Assembly (NCBI GenBank): GCA_947095535.1
Contig: OX352774.1
Span: forward strand, 179,240,200 to 179,304,199
Source of the DNA: Poecilobothrus nobilitatus
Lineage: Eukaryota > Arthropoda > Insecta > Diptera > Dolichopodidae
Reading direction: 5' to 3'
DNA: 64,000 bases
Shown: one piece after another, positions 50,113-62,077 of the stretch
Layout: the number at the start of each line of letters is the position of its first letter
How positions within the stretch are numbered: the stretch's first letter is position 1
Translations under genes and position numbers: made by a program
The notes under the pieces: model-generated
The model's input: the letters and a program-made list of their open reading frames with translations, nothing else
Told to the model about the DNA's origin: nothing
Database searches by the model: none

Positions 50113-51212
50113 TTATACCCTACACATTAAGTATAGGGTATATTAACTTTGGTATGGTGTTTGTAACCACCAAAAGGAAGCGAGTTAGGTATAGACATGT
50201 ATATATATTCTGAATCAGGATTACCTCAGGAGTCGATTTAGCGATGTCCGTCCGTCCGTCCGTCCGTCCGTACGCACGATAACTCTAAAAATAATGATGC
50301 TATCTTGATGAAATTTATACTGTAGGTTAACAATGACTAAGGTAAGGCTGGGATTGTAAATGGGCGAAATGGGACCATGTGTTCGAGTACCTCCCATACA
50401 ATTCCCAAAACCGAATACGTATATCTTCGAAATTAATAAAGATAGAAACTTAAAATTTTGTACGAGGGTGTGTTTACCTGAATCCCTGATATGCCTAAAA
50501 TTTAAGATGAATTGGAGTGGTTGTTCTCCCATACCTCCCACTTCATCTACATCCCTCATGGGGTACCTCCCATACAAATCTAAAAACCGAACAAGCATAT
50601 ATTCGAAATTAATAAAGATAGAAACTTCAAATTTGGTACTAGGGTGTTGTGTCCTGAATCCCTTATTTGTTGAAAATTTGAGATGAATTGGAGGAACTGT
50701 TCGGATACCTCCCATACAACTCCCAAAACCGAACAAGCATATCTTCGAAATTAATAAAGATAAAAACTTCAAATTTGGTACTAGGGTGTTGTTTCCTGAA
50801 TCCCTCATTTGTCCAAAATTTAAGATGAATTAGAATGGTGTTCGGGTAACTGCCACACAACTCCCAAGACCAAACAAGCATATCTTCGAAATTAATAAAT
50901 ATATAAGCTTAAAATTTGATATAAGAATATTCTACCCTTTTGATGTCTCTAAAAGTTGAGATGAATTGAGGTGGTGGTCCGCGTTCCTTCACACACTTCC
51001 CAAGACCTAAGAAGCTTATTTTCGAATTTAATAAAGATAGAAATCTGAAATTTTGTACAAAGGTTGTAAAAGCATTTATTTTTTTAGCTTAGTTATATTA
51101 AATACTTAACTAATATAACTTATGGATTTTTAATTTAATTTGAATTTTTTAGGTGTAGGGTATAAATAAGTCGGTTACATCGACTTACTGTTACTTTTAC
51201 TTGTTTTTTTTT
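50113..51212 (-). mobile_element. Helentron-associated element, copy 2 (inverted relative to copy 1)
   Basis: This is the reverse-orientation counterpart of 19657-20706. The 5' end (right side) is AAACAAGTAAAAGTAACAGT with hairpin AAGTCG...CGACTT (51164-51188) and TTTATACCCTACACCT. The 3' end (left side) is GTGTAGGGTATAAA (50112-50125), giving a 14-bp inverted repeat with the 5' sequence. A longer GTCC microsatellite (50244-50270, six units) adjoins the INE-1-like core. Slightly better conserved ends than copy 1 let the terminal structure be read clearly. The 195-codon minus-strand ORF across it is translation of the internal repeats. Confidence 0.8.
50400..51065 (-). repeat. Five internal tandem repeats of about 140-150 bp
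   Basis: Same unit as in copy 1. The phrase ATCTTCGAAATTAATAAAGA recurs near 50422, 50598, 50741, 50880 and 51020, next to CCTCCCATACAAnTCCCAAA and GATGAATTGG. The second unit has an insertion around 50530-50570, where part of the GTACCTCCCAT segment is duplicated. Both genomic copies carry five units, so the array was present before the copies dispersed. Confidence 0.85.
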
Positions 51213-52405
51213 AAATTATATGTTAAATTATTTTTTATTTATGTAAACGTAATATACATGTAAAATAAAATAAATTAATATAATTCTGTTTTTGTTTTGT
51301 TTTTTTTATTTAAATATAATATTCAATTAAAATTGAATAGTAATATGAAATTTAATATTATTTTTAAATTCAAAAATATATACCTATATTTTAAACAATT
51401 TCCTTAATAAAATATCTTTAATTAGAATAAATTAAGATATGAAAATGTAAGGATATGAAAGTTAATATTTTTGTTTTTATATGAGTGTTCGAATATTTAT
51501 AGATAAACTATTAAAGATTATTTTTAAATAATATACAGGATATGATGTAATAATAATAGATAAATTAATTTTAATTAATTTTTCATAAACCACCTGTAAA
51601 ATGATTTCTTTTATTTTAATTGTGGGTCATTTAAGTGATTTTTAATTAATTTTTGAAAATAGAAAATGAACATTTTAAGTATATTTCAAAAATAATTTTG
51701 TAGTGCTGTTTTTGTATTAAAATTTTCTTAAATTCTTTTAATTTATATTAAATAAATAAATTTCAAATTATATAATATAAATATTAATATTCTATTTTAT
51801 ATATTCTGTTTTTATCTACATTTTGTTATTATTTCTATATTTTAGATAAGTGGAAAATCATTAATGAAAACATTCCTAATATTAATGATTCTAACAACAA
51901 TTTTTTAATTGACAAAGTTTCGCAATTTTGTTAGAATTCACAAAAAAACCTATAAAACCTGTTCGAAGTATATAAAAATTCGAATAATAGGATTCTAAAC
52001 ACAAAAAGGCTTAAATGTAAAGTGATAGAATTTTTGTAAAAATTGCAAAGTGCTCGAATTATGGAAGTTTGACTGTGTATAAGTTTTGTTTTGTTTAATT
52101 TATATGTTTAGGTTCCCTTGCTGTTAAAACAATACAAAATCCACAACGACCACACTAAAAACAAATACTTCTAAGAAATCTTCATAATATAAAGTGCATA
52201 CGAAAAACTAAATCAGGAATGTCTATGTAATATAATTACAGGTATATTAAATCAAATTTTGTTTATTTGTTTGGTGTTATAAATTTATAAATTTAACATT
52301 ATATTACAATTTAAGAGATACCAACACAGCGAAGTCTCTAAAAATAAAAAATTAAATAATATCTAAAATTTTCCTGTTTTTTTAGATCCTATTTAACAAT
52401 GGAAA
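51213..52405. other. AT-rich stretch without a gene
   Basis: Unique-looking AT-rich sequence between the Helentron copy and an S2 SINE. No protein, RNA gene or repeat recognised. Confidence 0.6.
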
Positions 52406-52408
52406 AAA

Positions 52409-52600
52409 GGGGCCTCTGTGGCCTAGTGGGTAAGAGCGTATAAAATACACTCTAAAACACCGAGGGAGTGTGGCTTTGAATCCCATACACGTTGTTAGAG
52501 TTATTCCCCCTTGCGACATTTACGGCAACGCCTGAACAGAAAAGGCTGTCTAATTTCTTGTCCACATTTATGTGGCCGAGAAATGCATAAGAAAAAACAA
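52409..52600 (+). mobile_element. tRNA-derived SINE, family S2
   Basis: The head has GGCCTAGTGGGTAAGAGCG (box A region, 52420-52438) and GGCTTTGAATCCCATACACG (box B region). Then come TTGTTAGAG, CCCCCTTGCGACATTTACGG, CCTGAACAG, GGCTGTC, ACATTTATGTGGCCGAGAAA and a short A-rich end. It is nearly full length and clearly the same family as 63663-63850, with several substitutions (for example CTTACGAC to CTTGCGAC). Confidence 0.85.
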
Positions 52601-52609
52601 AAATTGGGG

Positions 52610-54149
52610 AAAGGTTTAAAAATTTTGGTGAATTAAAATCTAATTAAGTATGATTTAAATTAAATCTAAAAAATAAAAAAAATTAAATGAAAAATGAAAT
52701 AAGATCTAAAACAAAATTTATTTTTCAAAAATCAAAACAAAACCAAAGTTTTATATTATAATTTTATATAAACAATTTCAAATAATTTTGCACAATAGGT
52801 CAGCAGCATGGAAAAGAAAAGGTTATTGATGTTCTGTCTACTAAAGTGTTTGCCTGAATTTTTATTTCTCAAAATCCCAATCAAAAAATCTCAAATTACA
52901 AAATCGCAAATGGTATCGTACAAAAAAAAATCCGGATAAGACGTATAACGTCTGAGTTTGCAACCAATTCCAAATTTCTTCCTAATTATTTTTTTACATA
53001 CATATTTCAACATTAAATAATTTAAAATAGTGAAGGACTTTCCTGTCGCCTACAAATCCCCGCTGAACAAATTATTGAAGCCCTGATTTTGTAATAAAAA
53101 TTTTTGCATCAGGACACAAAATTTGAAGTCTGTAGCTTCAGTGGATCCGCCTTAAAATATCCAAATAAAAATATTATTTGATATGTTCTAGAGTACATAC
53201 TAATTGTTATACAAATTGAATGAAATCTGGTATAAATATTACTCTTGCAATATAGTTGATGCTATTTGTGGCTGGAAACTTAATACGGTCCTAGCCCTAC
53301 TATGGAGGCTCTAAATTAAAATTGTAATAAAATAAAGTGATTTTAAGCGGAGTGTATCTAGACTTGAAAATTAAGTAGAGTAAGGTGCTAACATTTTAGA
53401 AACGAGACCACTTTTCACCCTTCACTCTCCTAAGTTATATGAGGAGGTAGAGCTTTCTAGAGTCCTTCTATTTGTATATATTTTTTTAAATGTTATTTGT
53501 TATTTCCCTTTTAGAAAACTACGAAAACAGAATATTAAATGTGTACATTTCAAAATATCTATTTAAAGAAATTTAATAAAACATTTTATTGCTTCATGAA
53601 ATAGCTTTAAAAATATCTGTTTATAAAAAGAAAAGGGTTAAAAAATACAGCATTAAAATATCAATTGAAACTGACTGCCGTTTTCTTTTTTTTTTGTTAG
53701 TTATTCAAGTGTACTTCTTGCTCTTTTTTTTTGTCAAAAAAACTTCATTTATTCAAAATTAAACAAAAAATCACAATATTATAATAAAATTCTCACAATA
53801 ACTTTTTGTTTAATATTTTTTTTTAATAAAAAATAACACTTTATTTTTCTGTCCATTAATTTTTTATGATACAAATATGTATCATAAAATTTAAAACAAA
53901 CAAAGACAAGGCAGTATAAAAAATCAAAGATTTTTTAAAAGCGCACATTTAAAAAAAAATACATTAAACAAGTAATGGAAACAACCAAGGGTTTTCAAAA
54001 AAGCACATTTCCAAAATTAAAAAATATTCCAAAATATAAAAATATAATAAGAGTAAAGAGTAGATATACATGGTATATTTTATTATTTAGAAAAATTGTT
54101 AACACAAACAAAAATATAATGTTGCAGTTTCCATATTTGTACATTACAT
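52610..54149. other. AT-rich stretch, partly old repeat
   Basis: The part at 52790-53480 is less AT-biased and probably an old element. I saw no readable protein or terminal repeats there. A run at 53110-53145, including AAATTTGAAGTCTGTAGCTT, has the style of Helentron-like internal sequence. The rest is A/T tracts. Confidence 0.45.
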
Positions 54150-54730
54150 CAAAAAAATTTTGACAGGTGCCCAAGTTACAGGTGTTTAAAAATAGAGACA
54201 TTTCAGTTTTTGGCCCCTTACAGCTCCTAAACGGAGGGCGACACAAAAATATTATCTGAATTGACTTATACTTATTTCCAAAGACGAACTCCTCTTAAAA
54301 TTTTCAGCTTCTAAGTTAAACCATTTGAAAGATAGAAGGTGTTCAAATTTTTGCAAAAATTGAGTTTCACATAACGGTATATTAAAATAGCACATGGCAA
54401 AGCCACATTTTATATATATTTATAAAGCTTATAAAACCAGCTATCTGTTGGCGTTACCAGATTGAAAGTATGCCTTTTTTCTTAGAACTTGTGTTCTAAC
54501 AATTTTAAGATAGGGGCTCTTTCGGACTTTGTATGGCTCTAGCTCCGGCAACAGAAAAAAATATGTTTCACAAAATTAGTTTTTTGGCGATATCTATCCG
54601 TAATTAAAATTTCATCACTTTATTTCAAACGGTGTAGAAGTTAAATACGCAGACAGACGGACGGACAGACATACGGAAATAGTGAAATTAATAAGCGCAT
54701 TTTTCAAAAATGTGCTAAAAAGAATTTTAG
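54150..54730 (-). mobile_element. Helentron-like relic related to the 62 kb element
   Basis: Reversed, the end with GTATGTCTGTCCGTCCGTCT (54656-54675) is the GTCY microsatellite. Sequence at 54160-54400 matches the inverse of 62640-62880: CACCTGTAACTTG, CTAAACGGAGG/GGTTTAGGAG, CTTTC...CTATCTT, and the conserved TAACGGTA/TACCGTTATG phrases. A short hairpin, GCGCATTTTT-CA-AAAATGTGC (54689-54711), lies beyond the microsatellite. No coding content (the 62-83 codon ORFs near 54.0-54.2 kb are not protein-like). Confidence 0.6.
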
Positions 54731-54839
54731 ATTACTGTGACTATTGTTACACCAAAATTTGTAACTTTTTAAGAAAATCTTTTTTTTTTTGTAAGAAGAA
54801 TTGCATAAAATCAAAAGACATTTTCTTCTGTCTTAATGT

Positions 54840-55371
54840 AAACCTGTTGTAAAAAGCAGGTAAGACCCGAAAAGTTTCTATTTTTAATTTCTAAATAATA
54901 GGTCTTCAATTAGGGGGAGTACATAAAGTTAACTTATGTTATTTTAGAAAGACTTTCATCTGAAAATTTCAACTTTCTGACTAAATTTTAAGTTTTTGAT
55001 TAACTTCAAGTTTCTAACTGTATCTGCGTTTCAAAGATACGAAAGAACTTCCGGAGGTTTTCTCATAACGGTAAATTTATATACTAAATTTGAAAATATC
55101 CTTAAAAATTCTTATATTGACAAAATATTAAGCAGGTCTTCAGATTAAAACATTTGAAAATAAGCCTTTGAGGTATTACAGTTCAGTAATGGGTGGGATT
55201 ACACAAAAAATTCTTAAAGGACATTAATATTTTAATGAATACAATTCATGGTAAAAATTTAAGTTTTATTACTCCATCTTAAAGTTTTGTGAACAAAAAA
55301 CCGTACGGACATACAAAATGAATCTAATAAGCACATTTTTCAAATTAAATATTTGAAAAATATGCTTATTA
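54840..55371 (-). mobile_element. Second, adjacent Helentron-like relic
   Basis: It ends (right side) like the 54150-54730 copy: a GTACGGACATAC remnant of the microsatellite (55302-55313), then AATAAGCACATTTTTCAAAT. The last segment is part of a long hairpin (55325-55371). The body has similar phrases (TCTGAAAATTTCAACTTTCT, AACTTCAAGTTTCTAACTG, CATAACGGTAAATTT). The two copies lie head to tail about 110 bp apart, suggesting a tandem duplication or repeated insertion. Confidence 0.5.
55325..55371. repeat. Long terminal hairpin, 21-bp arms
   Basis: TAATAAGCACATTTTTCAAAT (55325-55345, one base longer than a 20-mer core AATAAGCACATTTTTCAAAT) and its reverse complement (55351-55371) differ at one position only, around a 5-base loop. 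The homologous place at 54689-54711 holds a shorter hairpin. A stem-loop near one end is a feature of Helitron-type elements. Confidence 0.8.
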
Positions 55372-56077
55372 AAAAATATAATAAAAAAGATTTATTTGAT
55401 ACGAAAACTAAATTTAAAAAAAAAAAAAAAATATGTCATTATACTTGATAGAGCATATTTTAAATATTTTATGTCATACATAATAATAATATATGACAAA
55501 TTTAAAATAATTGTGATTTTTAACAAAAAGTGATATTTGCGATATGACAAAAAAAAAAAAACAAAAAAAAAAAACAGTCAATTTAAATTCATAAGTACAG
55601 CCTATCCATAAAATAAAAAAAAAGGATTTTTTGTTAAATTTGTAGATATAAAATATTAAATTTTATTTAGATAACCATGAAAATTTATTTTCTCCAATAA
55701 ATCAGATACTTTGAATAGTTATCATTTCTTTTTTTTTATTTTTTTATTTTTGTTTACTGTTTTATAAATATTTTAAATTCATTTAAAATTTTTTTTGTAT
55801 TGAATTCAATCAGTATTTTAATGTTTACTAAAAATAATATCTATAAATAAATATATTTTAAATGTAGAGAATATATATATTATAGAGAATAAAAAGGAAT
55901 TTTTAATAAAGGAATAAAATGTTTGTATCAAAACAACTTTTATTGTACTTTAAAAAGAAAAAAATGATTACCTGTATCCTTCCAACTTTGATTACAAAAA
56001 ATTTTATGATATAAATATTGGTCCCAACAACAAGCCAAAATATTAATCACACACTGCAAGTGATTTTTTAATAATAA
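55372..56077. other. AT-rich stretch without a gene
   Basis: A/T tracts (for example 55417-55430, 55551-55573) and unremarkable AT-rich DNA up to the fold-back at 56078. Nothing recognised. Confidence 0.6.
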
Positions 56078-56152
56078 TTAAGAGGTAATATGGTGTAGGT
56101 TTGTATAGTCACAGTGCAAGAATATACAAACCTACACCATATTACCTCTTAA
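56078..56152. repeat. Perfect 30-bp inverted repeat with 15-base loop
   Basis: The arms 56078-56107 (starting TTAAGAGGTAATATGGTGTA) and 56123-56152 are exact reverse complements. The right arm is part of the open frame of the LINE fragment that follows, so the left arm is an inverted copy of the LINE's own 5' end. The outer bases are TTAA on both sides. Confidence 0.9.
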
Positions 56153-56453
56153 CCGATCAACTAGACTGTTATCCTTAAATCTCCGTAATATCGGTACTGA
56201 ATTTGAGATTTTAACGAAACATTGCCCGATTAACAGACATATCAGAAGATTAAAATTTCCTTCATATTACTTTTACAGAAGCTGCATAGAGGAATTGAAA
56301 AAAGAATCAATATTTCACCTTTTATCCGAATTTTTCACTTTTGCTCTTAAAAGAAGAAAGTTTCTCGAAAAATTCTACATAAACAACATTTTCGATTTGT
56401 GGGAGATGAACTTAATCGATTTACAGAGCTTTGTAATATGTTGCTTTCAATGA
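56111..56453 (+). pseudogene. LINE RNase H C-terminal fragment
   Basis: An uninterrupted frame of about 113 codons runs from the hairpin loop to the stop at 56451-56453. It has no ATG start and reads LNLRNIGTEFEILTKHCPIN, RHIRRLKF, CIEELKKESIFHLLSEFFTF, KRRKFLEKFYI and a final segment DLWEMNLIDLQSFV. This matches the C-terminus of RNase H-bearing insect non-LTR elements (I/LOA/R1/Jockey group), where LxxLLTGHCxLxxHLxxLGI is followed by CxxCxxxxExxxHxLxxCxxxxxxR and a terminal helix. Here some zinc-type cysteines are replaced (one C retained in YRSCIEE, the distal C lost), so it is decayed at the protein level although open. CCTAACCTAA follows the stop. The 5' truncation coincides with the fold-back. 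Confidence 0.75.
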
Positions 56454-56469
56454 CTTAATTTGGAGAAAA

Positions 56470-57311
56470 GCAAACCTAACCTAAGGGTACATCTACTACT
56501 ATTTATAAAATATTAAATAAAATAAATGTAATAAAAGTTAAAGTTATATCTTGCAAATAGTTGCGGTCATCATCATAATTTAAGAAGCTGAACATTTATA
56601 TTATATTGAAATAATCTTTTCTAAATTATTTCTTTTTTTAAATAGTAGTTATTTAAAGCAGTACAGATATTAGCATAAGAATAATGTGTTTTGTTAATAA
56701 TACAGGGAATAGATAAAAATCAATCAGAAAATTGGAAGAAAATGCAATATATAATACAGGAAAATGACCATAAAAATAAAATCTTCACTTTAACTCATGT
56801 TCGACCAATATGTAAGAATATTCATTTAAAGATCTAAATTTTCCAATTTACATTTTCTTTTTCTGTATGGAAATTGATTTCTATTGTATTGAAAACGGCC
56901 TGTTTTTTTTTTTTTTTCTTTACTGAACATTCATAACCTATAAAAATCCTGTGTAAAATCTTAGAAATCTTAAAAAAGGGTCAAACTTCTTCAAATAGTT
57001 TAATACTAAAATAATAAAAAAAAAAATTTCTTTTACTAAAGCAAAGCATAGCAAATATAATTTTTAGCCTGCTTGCAATATAGAAAATTTAAAATGAACA
57101 TACGTATAGTTTCTCACAAAGAAAAAAGTTTTTCCGGAAAATTTGAAAAATAAAAACCACAAATAAAAATGAATTATGCAGTAATTATGTTAAGTAGGTA
57201 AAGTAATTCTATAGTGTTTTTACTAATTGCAAAATATGTATTTTTACCTACATTTTTTTTTACAAATATTTTTATTTAGGTACTTATTACTGCAAAAAGA
57301 AAAAAATATAT
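56470..57311. other. AT-rich stretch without a gene
   Basis: AT-rich DNA between the RNase H fragment and the mariner. I saw no features apart from ordinary A/T tracts (56899-56918, 57012-57026). Confidence 0.6.
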
Positions 57312-57313
57312 AT

Positions 57314-58101
57314 ACGAGGGCAGTCGGAAAAGTTTCCTGTTTTTTTTTTATTTGGATTTTTTTTTTATTTTTCAACGTAGTCTCCTTCGAACTCAATACA
57401 CTTTATCAAACGCTTTTCAAGCTTTTTAATTCCATCTGAAAAATACGATTTTTCAAAACTTTCGAAATATGCTTCAGTTTTAATGATAACCACTTCAGTT
57501 GATGTGAATCTCTTTCCAGCAAGCCATTTTTTTTTTAAATCGGAAACAAAAAGTAATCACTTGGGGCTGAATCTGAACTGTATAGTGGATGTGGAGTAAT
57601 TTTGTACCGTAATTTATTCAATTTTACTGTTGTCAAACCTGATGTGTGTGTTATGGTGCGTTGTCTTAATGGAAACGCACTTTTTTCTTTGCTAAATGTA
57701 GTCGTTTTTTCTTGATTTCGTTCCCACTTTTTTGTTTATCATTTACACTTGTACGACTGCGTTGAAATTTATCTACAAATAAACGAATAGTTTCATATGA
57801 TGGTGATGAAGTACCTAAAGTAGTTGGTGATGAAGTACCGAAATCCTTTTGGATATTGATTGGATAGACCTTTCAAAAACAGATAATGAATTGCAACATG
57901 AATCTGAAATTTAACCATTATCTGAAAAGAACAAAAGTTTACTGATTAAATAGCTGTTTCACAATAAACTATTTGACAGATCGATTTGAAAATTTAATAC
58001 AGACAACATAAAAGATTGTTCCTTGAAATGGGAATCATAAAAATTTTTTGATTATATTGACAAAAAGATGCCGTTACAAGAAACTTTCCGGGCTGCCCTA
58101 A
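57314..58101 (-). mobile_element. Internally deleted mariner (DD34D) transposon
   Basis: The ends are imperfect 23-bp inverted repeats, AGGGCAGTCGGAAAAGTTTC (from 57316) and, reversed, AGGGCAGCCCGGAAAGTTTC (to 58099), flanked by TA. On the minus strand the transposase remnant shows YSSDSAPSDYFLFP (about 57550-57590), which is the third catalytic aspartate region (SPDLAPSDYFLF). Upstream of it are DNAP-HT (second aspartate region) and TTVKLNKLRYKITPHPLY. A fragment of the N-terminal DNA-binding part (ETIRLFVDKFQRSRTSVND, about 57740-57800) follows. The middle of the gene, with the first aspartate, is missing and there are stops and frameshifts, so a roughly 1.3-kb element has shrunk to 788 bp. 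The 70-codon plus-strand ORF at 57227-57439 is a shadow. Confidence 0.85.
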
Positions 58102-58109
58102 TATATATT

Positions 58110-61100
58110 GTATAACTATATAAGTAGGTAAAATATAACGTTAAAGTTTAAAATAATATCATTATATATATAAGAATAAAATAATCAGCAATAAGGTAAA
58201 ATAATAAAGGAATTTTAAAGAGTTTGTTTTTTTATTCTTATTTTGCTCCTTGTGTTTTTTTTTTTGTTTTTTTACTTTTAACTTTTAATTTCATAAAATA
58301 AAGTGGAATTTATTGTGAATTTTTCTTTTTCTTTTTTTTTGCATAATCATTGATTCAATATTTTGGAAAATCAATTGAAATATCATTACTTTTATTAATA
58401 TTAACATCAAAAATGAAAAGAAAAAAAAAAAAAAAAACAATTTTATGATAAAATCAGGATAATACTTTTTATTATGCTTTGTATTTTCTACAAATTTTAT
58501 TCACAACTAAAAAAAAATTTTTTTTTTAGATTTGTTAAAATGAAACGAGGCAAAAGCAACAGAGAGAAATTGCATTTTATTGCAATTTAAATGCAAAACA
58601 AAAAAAAAAAAAAAAACCACTTAAAATGTAAAATTGATATCAATTATTAGCGATTTATCTTAGTTTTAATGCATTTATTTCATTCAGATTTAGGTTACAG
58701 ATTTATTTTATTTTATTTTTTTGCATTGATTACAAACTGCAGAATAACTATAAAAAAAAAAAAAAGTTTATAAATAACTATAAATTGAATTTTTGTTTTT
58801 TTTTTTTTTTTGCAGTTTAATAATGACTAAGTGAATTTAATTTAAAGAAAGGAAAAAATTTATTTTATAATGATTTCAAGTTTTTTGTTTTTTTTTTTTT
58901 TTCATTATAAAATTAAGGTCAATAATTGATTATTTTGTCATTAATATTCTATAATCTATAAGATAACAATATTACAAAAATTATATTAAACCTAATTCTG
59001 ATCGGAAGAAAAATTTTTTTATTTTTATTGGGTATCAATAAAATCCTTTGGATTGGATTTTACTTATCCATATTTGGTTTACTTAAAAAAAAATTTTTAC
59101 ATTTATTGCACAAGAATCAAAAATTGTACTACAAATTGAATCAAAAGAGTCTTGAAATGACGAGGAAACAAAATAAATTCTTGAATAATGAAACAAAATA
59201 AAAATTTATGTTGTTAAATACTGTATAAATTCTAGAAAATTCATATTTAGATTCTTATAAAGATTCTAATTTCATCCTAAGAGATTTGATTTTCATTACA
59301 TTTTTCTTCACTGCTTAAACATTACATTTTGCAATGCAAATTTTCTTGCTCAGAAAATAATTTTTTTTAGCATTTACAAAATATATTTTTTTAAAAAACG
59401 ACCTTGGTGTATGGTGTACAAAAGAAAACAAAAAAAAAAAAAAAAAACAAATAAAATCATAATATGTAAGACTTTTGTTGAATTTACTAAAAAAATAAAA
59501 GAAAAATAAAACTAGAACAGATCTGAAAGTAACCGAAAAACATTTAATATATTTCTTTCTTAATTTTTTTTTTGTTTTTCCAGTAGTTACACATTTTGTT
59601 TCTCATTTTTTTTAATTTTTTTTTTTTGTATATCTTTCTTACAAAAAAAAACAAACAACAAAAATAATTTTAAGGACTTATACTTTTATTTTATGCTCGA
59701 GTAACTGGTATTTCGGTGTAATATAAGGTATTATTTTGAGGCCTGCTTTTGTCGGGGTCATTTTCTCTTTTTGTGCTTTTTTTTTTTTTTGAAAAAAAGA
59801 AAATGTTGGCCTTATTTTTTGTTTACCATTTTTACTTTGTTTTTTTTTTTTTTTTTTCATTTTATTTTTCGGATTGTTTAGTTCCTTTATTATTGTGCCA
59901 AAAACATAACCTAAATCAACATTTGAGTGAAAACAAGTAATGAAGGAAGAAAAAAAACAATAATAGGAAATAAACCATAAATCCTAGAATTATGTTTTTT
60001 TTTGTGTGTATTGTTTTCGATGTCTTTTAGTTTTATCGAGAAACGGAAAACTTGTTCCATGAATTTTCACATCAATTGCTAATACAAAAAAGAAAATTAA
60101 AGATGAAAAATATATTAACTCTAAAACATTTTTTTTTTTGTTTCTATCAACTTGTTTAAAAAAACTGTACCTACCTATACCAAAAAGAAAAAAAAAAAAC
60201 TAAAAATCAAAAATAACAGTCCTAAAATTAAAATATAAAGGATATTTTTTACATCACAGTTATAATATTAAAGTAACTTTGAACTCACCTAAAGGTATGC
60301 AATTTTTTTTTTTTCGATGATCGTGTTTGTATAATTTTGCATTTATTTCAAAATTTATCTCTAGATACTAAGTTTTATTTCGTACGACCCAAGAAAATCA
60401 CAAAAAAACTAAATAAAAAATTAAAATTGCATAAAATGTAATTTAATGCACAATAAATTTGTTAAATGTAAAATTTTCTCATTTTGATATACATTTACAA
60501 TTTTTTTTTTTTCTATTTCCTTCAATTTCCCTATTTAATTATATCATTTTATTATTATATTACAGTTGTTTTTATTTCTTTCTATTCGAATTCATTCATT
60601 TAAAAATGGATGACATTATCTATGTTTACTCATTGTAAACTTTCTAATTTAACATTAGTTTTTTTTTTTCTTTTTGTTCTATGTTTGTTTTTAGACTTGT
60701 TACTACTATTTATGTTAATTTTATCCTTTTTAATGTACCGTTATAATATGAATTTTTACAATAATTTGCAACATTTGTAATAGAAAAATAAATGCAATAC
60801 TATTTATATATATATATTTTATTTATATGTATTACATTCATATATTGTATATATACATATATATATATATGTATGTACAATAAAAAGAGTATTATAAGAA
60901 AAATCAAAATACTTTTAGAAGTTTATCAAATAAATTATGGTAAAAAATGAGATACATATATATATTCTGAATTAAGTAAATAAAGTAAGTAAGGAAATAA
61001 AGTATACAGAAGAAAATAATATATAAGTAGATTTTATATATATTAAGTTAATAATATATATTGTAAGTAACTAAATAAAACAAAAACTAAAAGTATAAGG

Positions 61101-62077
61101 TATCGTGACGATGATGGATTTTGAAAATGTTCACACTTCTATTACTATAGTTTTTTTCTTTTTTTTATTGTTTTCTATCATTTTCGTTTATCGTTCACTT
61201 GTTTTTTTCTTTTTTTTTTTTTTATGTTGAAAAAATTTTCATGTTTCCTGTTGTCAGAAGTTTTTCAATAGATAAAAACATTGTGGAAAATAAAATTTTA
61301 AAACTAAAGATATATAGACTAGATAGAAAAATAACAATTGGTTACATGTAGCATGTTTTAACAGTTAATAATTTTTTTTTCTTTTGTTTTTTTTATTAAA
61401 ATGGTATTTTTTTTTTTTTTTTTGTATAGAGAATGAATTCCGTTTAGTTAAATGTACGTGCGGTTAGTGTACATGAGCATATTATAATATATACCAATGT
61501 ACATTTAAACGTTTATTTAATAACAAAAATAAACATTGTTTAGAAATAGTAGTTTTTTACATTATCTTTTATTTATTTCAATTTTTGCATTTATTTTGTT
61601 CTTTTTTTTTCTAATATGATTGTTTTATGATGTTTAAAACTTCAGTTGATGTTTTGTAAAATGAATTCTGAATTTAACTTACTTTCTAGACGTCTATTTC
61701 TTCTAGTTATTCCCTAATATGTCGTTTCTAATAAAAAAGGTATGAAAAAAAAAATGAAAAATAAGAAATTTCCCTAACAATAATAATAGGAGACACGACC
61801 GCAATATTTAAATATTAATTAAGAACAAAAAATTGATAATATATATATATAGACATATATAATATATATTTGTCTTTATAATTACTTAATAGTTAATCGT
61901 AGGGATTCAGAAATGTAATAAAAAGAAAAAAGTTCTAGTTTCCAATTGTATGATTCTAGAAGCTTAGTAAAAAAAATATTTTTAATAGTTTTGAGTGTAA
62001 ACTCAATTTTACATTATTAAGGGAAATTGTTATTTAAACTTATAAAACTGATGGTTAATTTAAACGTCAAAGTAATT
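58110..62077. other. AT-rich stretch without a gene
   Basis: A/T-tract-rich (58424-58438, 58604-58617, 59431-59448, 61408-61424). ORFs at 59678-59940 are K/F low complexity on both strands. TA-rich runs lie at 60806-60818 and 60850-60872. No element recognised. Confidence 0.65.

Noticed and set aside
50221..50808. A 195-codon minus-strand open frame, one of the longest in the window.
   Set aside because: It is translation of the 140-bp tandem units inside the Helentron-like element; the matching ORFs at 20 kb are shorter and in different phase.
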